Shown: positions 7,571 through 15,180, counted from the first letter of the stretch. The stretch is DNA of 15,712 nt from JAATGA01 sp047605605 (GCA_047605605.1 JASGFG010000085.1:1-15712), one strand, 5' to 3'. Made by a program: numbers and translations. Notes: generated by a model not told the origin, from the sequence alone.

Positions 7571-8836
7571 TCAGATCGCTTCGATCAGCGGGCGACCCAA
7601 CCAGTCGCCTTCGCCGAAGCCCGGCAGGGCAAAGAAATATCCGCCCCCTACCGGCTTTATGTATTCCTCCAGCGGCTCGCCATCCAGACGGTGCTGCACG
7701 GCGATGAAGGACCTTTCAAGATCCGACTGCCAGGCGATGAACAGCAGCCCCTGATCCAGCTGGCCGTTCTTCAGCACGCCGTTCACATAATTGAACGGGC
7801 GGCGCAGCATCAGGCTGGCGGCGCTGTCGGGGGTGCGGGGATTGGCAAGCCGGATATGGCTTTGCATCGACACGGCCTGCCCTTCGGGGTCGGCGGCGAA
7901 ATCGGGCACGTCTGCCTCGGTCCCCTGCGGGCGGTCAAGGGGGGCGCCATTGACCTTGACCCGGCCGAAGATCCGCTCCTGCTCGGCCAGGGGGGTGCGG
8001 TCCCAGCGTTCCACCAGGTTGCGGATGATGCGGATCGCCTGATAGCTGCCACCCGAAGCCCAGTCCGGCTCGCCCCCGTCGGGACCGACCCAGACCACGC
8101 GATCCATCACCGCTCCGTCGCCGCTATCGGGATTGGCCGATCCGTCCCGAAAGCCAAGCAGGTTGCGCGCGCTTTCCACCTCGCCCGAGGGCTTGGACTG
8201 GATGACCGGCACGCCGCCCGCCTGCGCCCATTTCAGCACCAGCTGATCGGGGATGGTCTTGATGATGTCGCGCAAGGCATGGATGACGGTATCCTGCGTA
8301 TGGGCACAGACCTGGATCGCCAGATCGCCATGGCACAGGTCGGCAATCAGCGCATCGTTGCGAAACTTGACCATCCGCTGAAGCACGCGCGGCTTCAGCG
8401 CCTGCAACCAAGGCCGATCCTCGAACAGCGAATTTCCCAGCGAGACGGTGATCGTCGTCGCCTGCGGCTGCACCACGGGGCCAAGGATGCCGCTGTCGGT
8501 CGGCGGAAGCCTTGCATCCACCTGCGGCACCGCACCGCCATGGGTCAGAAAGACGATGCGGTCGGTCAGTCGGCGGAACAGCCGCTCAAGCTCGGCGGGC
8601 GTATCGGCCAGGACGTGAAAGGACGCGACCATTCCGTTCGCCGGGCGCGGGGTGACGATCCCCGCCTGATGGCGGCCATAGGGCGACACGAAATCCGCAC
8701 CGCCCGCCGCGCCGGCCACCGGCGCGGTGGCCACATTCTGCGGCGCCTCGGCCCGGGCCAGAACGGGGGCGGCCGCGGCCAGCGCAGCCGCGCCCGTCAA
8801 AAGCCCGCGGCGCGTGGGGGAAAAGGACGATGCCAT
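7571..8836 (-). CDS. efeB: EfeB, Tat-exported DyP-type heme peroxidase of iron uptake
   Basis: 421 residues from the ATG at 8836 (GGAG lies 7 bases upstream); a GTG at 8839 would add one residue but has poorer spacing. The N-terminus carries a twin-arginine signal, SPTRRGLLTG (6-15), followed by an Ala-rich hydrophobic stretch, so heme is probably loaded before export. The DyP signature GFRDG is at 228-232 with the presumed distal Asp231. His327 in SHIRLANPR is the likely proximal heme ligand and Arg345 or Arg346 in LMLRRPF the distal arginine. EfeB oxidises ferrous iron or possibly extracts iron from heme; both roles have been proposed for the family. The gene starts 4 bases beyond the efeO stop, so the two are co-translated or nearly so. 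Confidence 0.95.
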   Translation of the reverse strand: MASSFSPTRRGLLTGAAALAAAAPVLARAEAPQNVATAPVAGAAGGADFVSPYGRHQAGIVTPRPANGMVASFHVLADTPAELERLFRRLTDRIVFLTHGGAVPQVDARLPPTDSGILGPVVQPQATTITVSLGNSLFEDRPWLQALKPRVLQRMVKFRNDALIADLCHGDLAIQVCAHTQDTVIHALRDIIKTIPDQLVLKWAQAGGVPVIQSKPSGEVESARNLLGFRDGSANPDSGDGAVMDRVVWVGPDGGEPDWASGGSYQAIRIIRNLVERWDRTPLAEQERIFGRVKVNGAPLDRPQGTEADVPDFAADPEGQAVSMQSHIRLANPRTPDSAASLMLRRPFNYVNGVLKNGQLDQGLLFIAWQSDLERSFIAVQHRLDGEPLEEYIKPVGGGYFFALPGFGEGDWLGRPLIEAI

Positions 8837-8840
8837 CACC

Positions 8841-10010
8841 TTACTCCAGCCCGATTGCGGGATTTATCGCGGCGGCGGCGGTGGCGACGCCGCGGAACGC
8901 CCCGGCGATCTTCTGGCGGCCCGCGGTGTCCACCGTCGACCATGCGGGGTATCCCCCGCCGGTCCTGAATCCGTCCAGCGTGGCGCGGGCTTCGTCCAGC
9001 GCCTTGTGCAGCGCGGCAGAGGCATCGGGCCTGGCCGCCGCGACCAGCGGGTCGACCAGCAGGACCGACTTTGCGATCCCGTCCAGATCGGCGGAAAACT
9101 CTGCCAGATCGGACCCGGAATAGGGCGCCTGCCCCCCCGTCGCCTGATCCGCGACGCGGCCCGCCAGATCGGCCGCATTGGCAGCCAGATCGGCCGGCGC
9201 CACGTCCAGCGCCTTGACGCGATCCTTCAGCGTGGCGGCATCGGCGGCCAGCGCCTCGGCAAAGGGCAGAAGGCCCTCGGTCGAGTTCTGTTGCCACAAC
9301 CCGTATTCGATGCGGTGGAATCCGGTAAAGCCCGCATCCTGCTCGCGACCAGCCAGATAGTCGGCCTGCGGGTCCATCCGGTTCGCCAGATCCGAGATGC
9401 GGCCCGATACCGGCGCCATCTGCCGCCAGGCCTGCCGCGCCTCCAGCCAGGCCTGGCGCGCGACCGCGACATCGCCCGCCGCGATCGCGTCCTTCAGCGC
9501 CGCCGTGGCGTCGATCAGCGCGCTGCCGCGGCGGTTCAGATAGACACGGTATTCCGACAACGGCCCGATGAAGGCGCGGGTCTCGGGCGCGGTCCGCGCC
9601 GCCTCGGATGCGGCCGTGGCCACGACCATCAGCTTGCCGCGGGGGTTCGACAGCAGACCGCAGGTGATGTCATAGGTGCCGGGCTTCAGCCGCTCGGTCA
9701 GGGTGGCGTTCAGGCCGGGGGCGATGTTCTCGCGCTCGGCCACCACCATCACGCCGTCGAGGATTTCCCACTCCAGCACCCGGTCCGAGGCATTGTGGAT
9801 GCGAAAGGTCTGCTTGCCGGCGTCGACCGTCAGTTCGGCGGGATCGCAGGTGCCATCCGTCACCGTCACCACGATCTCATCGCCCGTCGCCTCGGTCCCG
9901 GCCGTCCGGGCGGCCAGCCAGAATGCCGCAAGCCCGAGAACCAGCAGCAGCCCCGAACCGCCCAGGGCGATTGCGGCGACGCGCGGCGACATCGGTTGGT
10001 TCTGTGCCAT
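8841..10010 (-). CDS. efeO: EfeO, periplasmic cupredoxin-M75 iron-binding protein
   Basis: 389 residues from the ATG at 10010, chosen because AGGGG sits about 6 bases upstream and efeU ends 2 bases before it; the open frame runs on to 10499 but that part is the shadow of efeU. Residues about 11-34 are a hydrophobic N-terminal segment that could be an uncleaved anchor rather than a cleaved signal. Residues about 44-131 are a cupredoxin-like domain with two cysteines (55 and 117) in the TDGTCDP and DITCGL contexts typical of EfeO. Residues about 145-389 are the M75 domain with GFHRIEYGLW (230-239; HxxE at 232-235) and QNSTEGL. Length matches the family (about 375). It is thought to bind ferric or cupric ions and pass iron to EfeU. 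Confidence 0.95.
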   Translation of the reverse strand: MAQNQPMSPRVAAIALGGSGLLLVLGLAAFWLAARTAGTEATGDEIVVTVTDGTCDPAELTVDAGKQTFRIHNASDRVLEWEILDGVMVVAERENIAPGLNATLTERLKPGTYDITCGLLSNPRGKLMVVATAASEAARTAPETRAFIGPLSEYRVYLNRRGSALIDATAALKDAIAAGDVAVARQAWLEARQAWRQMAPVSGRISDLANRMDPQADYLAGREQDAGFTGFHRIEYGLWQQNSTEGLLPFAEALAADAATLKDRVKALDVAPADLAANAADLAGRVADQATGGQAPYSGSDLAEFSADLDGIAKSVLLVDPLVAAARPDASAALHKALDEARATLDGFRTGGGYPAWSTVDTAGRQKIAGAFRGVATAAAAINPAIGLE

Positions 10011-10012
10011 CG

Positions 10013-10846
10013 TTACCCCTTTTGACCGGAAACCTGCCGCTGAACCCCGTGCGGGCGCAGGAACGCCCAGAGCGTGACGACCAGCACCGCCGCCCAGACC
10101 AGCACCTCGCCCAGCACTGGCGCATCGTGATAGCCGAAAAGCCCGCTCAGCACCGTGCCGAGAAGCGATTGCACCGGCAGCGACCGGCTCAGATCCCAGA
10201 CCGGCTGTTGCAGCCAGTTCCACAGGCCCGCCTCGTGCAGGTTGCGCAGGATGGACGAGGCAAGCCCCGCGGCGACAAGGATGATGAACACCCCCGTCCA
10301 GCGGAAGAAGCGCCGCAGGTCCAGCCGCACGCCGCCGCGATAGATCATCCAGCCCAGGACGGTCGCGACCAGCACCCCCAGCAAGGCGCCTGCGGGCGCC
10401 CCCGGTCCGGGGCTTTGCTGGAACAGCGCCAACAGGAAGAAGACCGATTCCAGCCCCTCGCGCGCGACGGCGAAGAATGTCATCCCGATCAGCGCCCATG
10501 TCGGCCCTCGCGCATCCGACAGGGCGGCGTCGATGTCATGCTCCATCGTCTGCCGGATCGAACGCGCCGCCTTGCGCATCCAGAACACCATCGAAAGCAG
10601 GACGACGACGGCCAGCGCGCCCACGGCGGCCTCGAACAGTTCCTGCGTCTTTTGCGGGAATTGCGAGCCGACGGCCAGAACCGCCGCACCCGCGAACAGC
10701 GACAGCGCCACCGCCAGCAGCACGCCCACCCAGACCGCAGGCAACCAGGCGGAACGCCCGGTCCGCGCCAGATAGCCGGCGATGATGCCGACGATCAGCG
10801 CAGCCTCGATCCCCTCGCGGAGCATGATCAGGAACGACGGTAGCAT
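10013..10846 (-). CDS. efeU: EfeU, FTR1-type iron permease
   Basis: 277 residues from the ATG at 10846; GGAAGGG lies 9 bases upstream. A GTG two codons earlier (10852) is possible but is only 3 bases from the Shine-Dalgarno sequence, and the ATG start gives an N-terminus like E. coli EfeU. It is a seven-TM-type inner-membrane protein with two REGxE motifs: REGIE at 10-14 and REGLE at 129-133, the acidic iron-binding pair of the FTR1/EfeU family. Other family stretches are visible, such as FPQKTQELFE (63-72) and FFAVAREGLESVFFL (124-138). It is the first gene of the efeU-efeO-efeB-efeM operon, with efeO starting 2 bases after its stop. Function: transport of iron across the inner membrane. Confidence 0.96.
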   Translation of the reverse strand: MLPSFLIMLREGIEAALIVGIIAGYLARTGRSAWLPAVWVGVLLAVALSLFAGAAVLAVGSQFPQKTQELFEAAVGALAVVVLLSMVFWMRKAARSIRQTMEHDIDAALSDARGPTWALIGMTFFAVAREGLESVFFLLALFQQSPGPGAPAGALLGVLVATVLGWMIYRGGVRLDLRRFFRWTGVFIILVAAGLASSILRNLHEAGLWNWLQQPVWDLSRSLPVQSLLGTVLSGLFGYHDAPVLGEVLVWAAVLVVTLWAFLRPHGVQRQVSGQKG

Positions 10847-10893
10847 GTTCACCTGCCCTTCCCTGCCGCTTGGAACCGATGCCCTGAGACATC

Positions 10894-10912
10894 CCTGACA
10901 GAAGAAATCAGG
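10894..10912. promoter_or_regulatory. Short inverted repeat upstream of efeU, possible operator
   Basis: CCTGA (10894-10898) and TCAGG (10908-10912) form an inverted repeat with a 9-base spacer, 48-66 bases before the efeU start codon, at the edge of the AT-rich patch. Another CCTGA occurs at 10883-10887. Efe operons are usually iron-regulated (Fur, RirA or Irr depending on lineage); I cannot match this repeat to a known box. Confidence 0.25.
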
Positions 10913-11040
10913 AATTGATTACATCTGCGCCGCGGCACGCACAAGCCATGCCGGTCAGGTCGGCGGCGCAGCAGCCTTCACATTGGCCGGATATTGCTGG
11001 CGTGGGGTGAAATGCCGCAGATGCCGGGCCGCGCAATGCA

Positions 11041-11067
11041 GAACGGGCGCCCGATGGACGCCCGTTC
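11041..11067 (-). terminator. Hairpin after etfA, probable terminator
   Basis: GAACGGGCG (11041-11049) and CGCCCGTTC (11059-11067) pair perfectly over 9 bases around a 9-base loop, starting 19 bases past the end of the leftward etfA gene. There is no clear U-run after it on the leftward strand, so it may be a weak terminator or a 3'-end stabilising structure. Confidence 0.6.
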
Positions 11068-11086
11068 AAGCCCATTCGCGAAGGGA

Positions 11087-11998
11087 TCACAGTTTCCCGG
11101 TCAGTTCCGGGACCAGCGTGAACAGATCGCCCACCAGGCCATAGTCGGCGACCTGGAAGATCGGGGCCTCGTCGTCCTTGTTGATGGCGACGATGATCTT
11201 GCTGTCCTTCATCCCGGCAAGGTGCTGGATCGCGCCCGAGATGCCGACCGCGACATACAGCTGCGGCGCCACGACCTTGCCGGTCTGGCCCACCTGCCAG
11301 TCGTTCGGCGCATAGCCCGAATCGACCGCCGCACGCGACGCCCCGACAGCGGCGCCCAGCTTGTCGGCCAGCGCCTCGATGATCGCGAAGCTGTCCTTGG
11401 ACCCCACGCCGCGGCCGCCCGAGACGACGATCTTGGCAGAGGTCAGTTCGGGACGGTCGGACGAGGCCACCTTGTCCTCGACCCAGGACGACAGGTCCGA
11501 CGCCTTGGCGCCGACCGCCTCGACCGGGGCCGAGCCGTTGGTGCCGGCGGCGGCAAAGGCCGCGGTCCGCACGGTGAAGACCTTGACCTTGTCCGAGGAT
11601 TTCACCGTCTGGATCGCGTTCCCGGCATAGATCGGGCGTTCAAAGGTGTCGGCATCGACCACCGCCGTCACATCCGACAGAACCATCACGTCCAGCAGCG
11701 CGGCCACCCGCGGCAGCACGTTCTTGGAAAACGCCGTTGCCGCAGCGGCGATGTGGCTGTAGCCACCAGCCAGCGACACGATCAGATCGGCCACCGGTTC
11801 GGCCAGGCCATGGCCCGCGTCATCCGCGTGCAGGACCTTGGCCACGCCTTCCAGTTTCGACGCCTCGGCCGCCGCCGCCGCAGGGCCGACAACCAGCAGC
11901 GTCACATCGCCAAGGGATTTCACCGCCGTCAGGGTCTTGGCCACCGCATCGGTCGCCAGTTGCGCGCCGTTCACATCGGCCAGCAGAAGAACGCCCAT
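11087..11998 (-). CDS. etfA: Electron transfer flavoprotein subunit alpha
   Basis: 303 residues, typical ETF-alpha length. The C-terminal FAD-binding half is clear: SGGRGVGS (193-200), GQTGKVVAPQLYVAVGISG (237-255) and QHLAGMKDSKIIVAINKD (258-275) followed by ADYGLVGDLF. It pairs with EtfB to hold one FAD and carries electrons from acyl-CoA and other dehydrogenases to ETF-ubiquinone oxidoreductase in the inner membrane; that oxidoreductase is not in this window. Its ATG at 11998 overlaps the etfB stop by one base (TGATG), which implies translational coupling and equal subunit output. Soluble, cytoplasmic, no signal peptide. Confidence 0.97.
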   Translation of the reverse strand: MGVLLLADVNGAQLATDAVAKTLTAVKSLGDVTLLVVGPAAAAAEASKLEGVAKVLHADDAGHGLAEPVADLIVSLAGGYSHIAAAATAFSKNVLPRVAALLDVMVLSDVTAVVDADTFERPIYAGNAIQTVKSSDKVKVFTVRTAAFAAAGTNGSAPVEAVGAKASDLSSWVEDKVASSDRPELTSAKIVVSGGRGVGSKDSFAIIEALADKLGAAVGASRAAVDSGYAPNDWQVGQTGKVVAPQLYVAVGISGAIQHLAGMKDSKIIVAINKDDEAPIFQVADYGLVGDLFTLVPELTGKL

Positions 11999-12759
11999 CA
12001 GATCACCCCCGCTTCGTCTTTCAGTTTCGCGATCAGCTCGTCGACCGAACCGACCTTGACCCCGGCCTTGCGGCCCGCCGGTTCAACGGTCTTGATGACC
12101 GACAGCCGCGGCGAGACATCGACGCCGTAATCGGCGGCGGTCTTTTCCTCCAGCGGCTTCTTCTTGGCCTTCATGATGTTCGGCAGCGAGGCATAGCGCG
12201 GCTCGTTCAGGCGCAGGTCGGCGGTCACGACGGCCGGCAGCTTGACCTTGATGGTCTGAAGGCCGCCATCGACCTCGCGCGTGACGGTCGCGGTATCACC
12301 CTCGATCGCCAGTTCGCTGGCGAAGGCCGCCTGAGACCAGCCCAGAAGCGCCGACAGCATCTGCCCGGTCGCGTTCATGTCATTGTCGATCGCCTGTTTC
12401 CCGGCGATGACGAGGCCCGGCTGTTCCGCCTTGACCACCGCGGCCAGCAACTTGGCCACAGCCAGCGGTTCGATGTCGGTCGCCACGTCGGCGGCGGCTT
12501 CGATCAGGATCGCGCGGTCGGCGCCCATGGCCAGCGCGGTCCGCAGCGTTTCCTGCGCCTGCTTCACCCCGATGGACACCACCACGATTTCCGAGGCCGC
12601 GCCCTTTTCCTTCAGGCGGATCGCCTCTTCCACCGCGATCTCGTCGAACGGGTTCATCGACATCTTCACGTTGGCAAGATCGACACCGGACCCGTCCGCC
12701 TTCACGCGAACCTTCACGTTGTAGTCGATCACCCGTTTCACAGGCACCAATACTTTCAT
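11998..12759 (-). CDS. etfB: Electron transfer flavoprotein subunit beta
   Basis: 253 residues from the ATG at 12759, giving the standard MKVLVPVKRV start; the frame extends to 12858 but the extra 33 residues are not part of the family. GGGAG lies about 10 bases upstream. The ETF-beta signature region is visible as KMSMNPFDEIAVEEAIRLKE (32-51), and the partner-docking recognition loop as LNEPRYASLPNIMKAKKK (184-201), including the conserved Leu192 and lysines known to be methylated in mitochondrial ETF. It binds AMP and forms the heterodimer with EtfA. First gene of the etfBA pair. Confidence 0.97.
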   Translation of the reverse strand: MKVLVPVKRVIDYNVKVRVKADGSGVDLANVKMSMNPFDEIAVEEAIRLKEKGAASEIVVVSIGVKQAQETLRTALAMGADRAILIEAAADVATDIEPLAVAKLLAAVVKAEQPGLVIAGKQAIDNDMNATGQMLSALLGWSQAAFASELAIEGDTATVTREVDGGLQTIKVKLPAVVTADLRLNEPRYASLPNIMKAKKKPLEEKTAADYGVDVSPRLSVIKTVEPAGRKAGVKVGSVDELIAKLKDEAGVI

Positions 12760-12908
12760 TGGCACGAATCTCCCGGTTGGCCCCCGAAGGGGCGTGGCAA
12801 GCCCTCGGGGCAAGGAACTAGCCGATCCTTCCCGGCGAATACAGACCAAATCCGACAAATTCGGTCGCGCGAACGCCGCGTTTTCCTGACCGGATGGTCA
12901 ATCCCGCC
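12760..12908 (-). promoter_or_regulatory. Intergenic region with the presumed etfBA promoter
   Basis: These 149 bases lie between the end of the adenosyltransferase gene and the start of etfB, both leftward. A TGACC/GGTCA stem (12888-12901) sits 8 bases past the adenosyltransferase stop, and CCCCGA/TCGGGG repeats (about 12782-12810) could form a leader hairpin ahead of etfB. I could not pick a convincing -35/-10 pair. Confidence 0.3.
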
Positions 12909-13484
12909 TCAGCCGCGGGTCAGCCCCGGAACCCACAGAACATCGTCCGCGCCATCGGCATTGGCGATGCGCCCGGCGACGAAGAACCAGTCCGACAGCC
13001 GGTTCAGATACTTGACCGCGGCGGGGTTGACCTCCTCGACCGAGGCGAGTTCCACCACCAGCCGCTCGGCCCGGCGACAGACCGTCCGGCACAGGTGCAT
13101 CTGTGCGGCAAGCGCGCTGCCCCCCGGCAGGATGAAGCTGCGCAGCGGCGTCAGACGCGCATTCATCGCGTCGATTTCCGATTCGAGCCGGTCGACCTGC
13201 GGCTGGATCATCCGCAACGGCGGATATTCGGCGGTCGCATCCGCGGCCATGTCGGGGGTGCAGAGGTCGGCGCCCAGATCGAACAGGTCGTTCGAGATGC
13301 GAGCCAGCGCGCCATCCATCTCTCCCGCCGCGTGCAGGCGGGCAAGGCCGACGGTCGCATTCGTTTCGTCCACCGTGCCATAGGCCGAAACCCGCGGCGA
13401 ATATTTCGGCACACGCGCGCCATTACCAAGAGCGGTTTCGCCCTTGTCGCCCGTGCGGGTATAGATCTTGGACAGAACCACCAT
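12909..13484 (-). CDS. PduO-type ATP:cob(I)alamin adenosyltransferase
   Basis: 191 residues, ATG start, cytoplasmic. The PduO/MMAB-type fold is recognisable from the N-terminal ATP-binding loop YTRTGDKGETALGNG (8-22), the SAYGTVDETNA segment (33-43), FILPGGS (117-123), CRRAER (136-141) and the C-terminal YLNRLSDWFF (159-168). The enzyme transfers adenosyl from ATP to cob(I)alamin, making coenzyme B12 for mutases such as methylmalonyl-CoA mutase. It lies 4 bases after the small HIG1-like gene, so the two are probably one transcript. In related Rhodobacteraceae I recall it sitting beside etfBA, as here. The CobA-type alternative is excluded by the fold motifs. Symbol left blank because naming (pduO, cobO, mmaB) varies. 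Confidence 0.93.
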   Translation of the reverse strand: MVVLSKIYTRTGDKGETALGNGARVPKYSPRVSAYGTVDETNATVGLARLHAAGEMDGALARISNDLFDLGADLCTPDMAADATAEYPPLRMIQPQVDRLESEIDAMNARLTPLRSFILPGGSALAAQMHLCRTVCRRAERLVVELASVEEVNPAAVKYLNRLSDWFFVAGRIANADGADDVLWVPGLTRG

Positions 13485-13488
13485 CGCC

Positions 13489-13692
13489 TCAGCCCCCCCT
13501 GTGCTTGATCCAGGCCACGATGACGATCAGCAGCACGGCCACCGCCTGCGCCCCCACCCGCCACCGCATCAGCCGGTTGGAATGGCGGCGGCTGAACTCT
13601 CCGCCCTTGGCGAAACTGCCAAGGCCCAGCATCAGGATCACCAACACCACAAGACTGGCGCAGATGACCAGCAGAACCAGCGGATCGCCCAT
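13489..13692 (-). CDS. Small HIG1-like two-TM ('twin transmembrane') protein
   Basis: 67 residues. Two membrane helices, about 4-25 and 46-62, flank a basic loop FAKGGEFSRRHSNRLMRWR (27-45). The loop end R43xR45xxxQ49 matches the RxRxxxQ part of the HIG1 (hypoxia-induced) motif. HIG1-type proteins in alphaproteobacteria and mitochondria associate with cytochrome oxidase and respiratory supercomplexes; here the role is an inference from the family. It precedes the adenosyltransferase by 4 bases and shares its strand, suggesting co-transcription with no obvious functional link to B12. Confidence 0.82.
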   Translation of the reverse strand: MGDPLVLLVICASLVVLVILMLGLGSFAKGGEFSRRHSNRLMRWRVGAQAVAVLLIVIVAWIKHRGG

Positions 13693-13702
13693 CGCGCGCC
13701 CT

Positions 13703-13752
13703 TTCGCTTTTCCGGTTGCGCCCGGTTTACAGCGGCCCGCACGAAAAGCGAA
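13703..13752. repeat. Perfect 10-base inverted repeat upstream of HIG1-like gene
   Basis: TTCGCTTTTC (13703-13712) and GAAAAGCGAA (13743-13752) are exact reverse complements separated by 30 bases, in the gap between the SDR gene end (13788) and the HIG1-like start (13692). It could be a long-loop terminator for the SDR gene or a binding site in the promoter of the HIG1-like/adenosyltransferase pair. The right arm begins 36 bases past the SDR stop. Confidence 0.5.
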
Positions 13753-13787
13753 GCCCCGCCCGACCCCAATGCCTCAGCCCCGCGACC

Positions 13788-14615
13788 TCAGCCGCGCGCG
13801 ACGACCCAGTCCAGCATCCGCGTCGGCAGAATCCGCCGCAGCAGGCCCGAGAAATGTGTGGGCAGCGTCACATAATACCGCGCCCGCGGATGCGGGCTTT
13901 CCAGCGCATGGATCAGCCGCGCCGTCACCGCGGAGGGGCCAAGCTGGAACCTGTCGGGGCCGGTGCTTTCATACAGCCGGTGCAGAAGGCCGCGGTATTC
14001 CTCGGCCCTGGCCGACTGCTGCCAGTCCACCCATTTCTCGAAATGCGGAATGGAGTTCACGCGGATATTGGTGCCAATGGGGCCGGGCTCGATCAGGATC
14101 ACGTCGATCCCGGTTCCCTTCATCTCCAGCCGCAGCACATCAGTCAGCCCCTCGATGGCGAATTTGGTCGCCACATAGGCGCCGCGCCATTTCACCCCCA
14201 CCAGCCCCAACACCGAAGAGCAGTTCACGATCCGCCCGTGGCCCTGCGCACGCATCGCGGGGATCACCCGGCGCGTCAGGTCGTGACAGCCGAACAGGTT
14301 GACCTCGAAGATTTCGCGCAAGGCGCCCCGCGGCAGATCCTCGACCGCGCCGGGACAGGCGAAGGCGCCGTTGTTGTAAAGCGCATCCAGTGTGCCGCCG
14401 GTGCGCGACAGCGCCTGATCCACAGCCTCGGCGATGCTGTCCTCGTCGGCATAGTCCAGACGGAAGCTTTCCAGCCCCTCGGACCGCAGGCGGTCGCAAT
14501 CGGCCTCTTGCCGGCAGGTGGCAAAGACACGCCAGCCGCGTGCGTGCAGGCCCCGCGCCGCATCCAGCCCGATGCCCGATGAACATCCGGTGACAAGAAC
14601 CGATTTCTGCGCCAT
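13788..14615 (-). CDS. Short-chain dehydrogenase/reductase (classical SDR)
   Basis: 275 residues, ATG start. Classical Rossmann SDR: nucleotide-binding TGCSSGIG (9-16), NNGA at 81-84 in place of the usual NNAG, catalytic Ser134 in NCSSVLG, and YVATK with Tyr147 and Lys151. Arg35 after the second strand (ATCRQ) hints at NADP preference. The C-terminal extension (about 200-275) resembles the retinol/17-beta-hydroxysteroid-type SDR subgroup found in many bacteria, often annotated only as SDR family oxidoreductase. No membrane segment is evident. The substrate cannot be told. It is followed 82 bases upstream by the SH3b gene on the same strand; co-transcription is possible but not obvious. Confidence 0.92.
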   Translation of the reverse strand: MAQKSVLVTGCSSGIGLDAARGLHARGWRVFATCRQEADCDRLRSEGLESFRLDYADEDSIAEAVDQALSRTGGTLDALYNNGAFACPGAVEDLPRGALREIFEVNLFGCHDLTRRVIPAMRAQGHGRIVNCSSVLGLVGVKWRGAYVATKFAIEGLTDVLRLEMKGTGIDVILIEPGPIGTNIRVNSIPHFEKWVDWQQSARAEEYRGLLHRLYESTGPDRFQLGPSAVTARLIHALESPHPRARYYVTLPTHFSGLLRRILPTRMLDWVVARG

Positions 14616-14697
14616 GGACCCGCCTGCCCGCCGTTTTGCCCGTTGCTAGGGCCAAACGCCGGAAAGCGCAAATCCCGTCGTTCGCAGGCTGGAAATA

Positions 14698-15180
14698 TCA
14701 AAGTCCGGCGTCGGACAGGAAACGCGCGGCGACATAGCCGTCGATGCCGTCGCCCTCGATGCGGATCTCCAGCCAGCCGTCCGGGGTCTGGCCCACCACC
14801 AGAACCTCATCGCCCTGCGCCAGCCGCCCCACCACCTCGTCCGCGGTCGAGGGGCCACCCCGGACATTCACCGCATCAGCCATCACCCGGCGGATATCCG
14901 GCACGGCAGGAGGCGATGCGGGCACATCTGCGGCCGCGGCGGGCTGCTGCGCGACGGCGGGCTGGACCGTGGGGGACTGCACGACAGGCGCGGTCATCAC
15001 CGGCTGCGCGGGCGTATAGACCGCCCGCGTCGCCTGCCGCGCGGTCGAAGGCACCTGCGGCAGCGCGGTCGAGGCGGCATAGGCCCCGGTCAGCCCCAAC
15101 CGTTCCTGTCCGTGATCGGCACCCGCCACCATCAGCAAACCGTAAAGCGCCCCGCACAGAAGCAATGTCAGCCTGATCAT
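14698..15180 (-). CDS. Membrane-anchored or secreted SH3b-domain protein
   Basis: 160 residues from the ATG at 15180; GAGGGGG lies 8 bases upstream, whereas the alternative GTG at 15189 directly abuts it. Residues 2-19 are hydrophobic (signal peptide or anchor). Residues about 40-95 are a low-complexity Pro/Ala/Val/Gln linker. Residues about 99-157 form a bacterial SH3 domain: the family core NVRGGPS (105-111), GDEV (123-126), DGWLEI (134-139) and GYVAARFL (148-155). Such domains typically bind peptidoglycan or other envelope components. Divergent from parC, with 143 bases between starts. Specific role unknown. Confidence 0.88.
   Translation of the reverse strand: MIRLTLLLCGALYGLLMVAGADHGQERLGLTGAYAASTALPQVPSTARQATRAVYTPAQPVMTAPVVQSPTVQPAVAQQPAAAADVPASPPAVPDIRRVMADAVNVRGGPSTADEVVGRLAQGDEVLVVGQTPDGWLEIRIEGDGIDGYVAARFLSDAGL

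Larger units (their letters stand above)
10847..11086 (-). promoter_or_regulatory. Intergenic region holding the efe promoter
   Basis: These 240 bases between the etfA end and efeU start are the longest gene-free stretch. They contain the etfA-proximal hairpin (11041-11067), a GC-rich middle with nothing I recognise, and an AT-richer patch at about 10901-10925 upstream of efeU that is the likeliest promoter. A small leftward frame with clustered cysteines (10908-11090) is not convincing as a gene. Confidence 0.4.

Noticed and set aside
7391..8968. A 525-residue rightward frame opposite efeM/efeB
   Set aside because: Antisense shadow of well-recognised efe genes; no recognisable domain.
10011..10499. 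Upstream extension of EfeO
   Set aside because: Lies inside efeU on the same strand in another frame; the ATG at 10010 has a good ribosome binding site and gives the expected EfeO length.
10908..11090. A 60-residue leftward frame with five clustered cysteines between etfA and efeU
   Set aside because: Overlaps the etfA stop and its hairpin, has no convincing ribosome binding site, and the Cys pattern is not a known metal motif. Likely chance.
11737..13383. A 548-residue rightward frame opposite etfA, etfB and the adenosyltransferase
   Set aside because: Crosses three real genes on the other strand and has His/Arg-rich low-information content.
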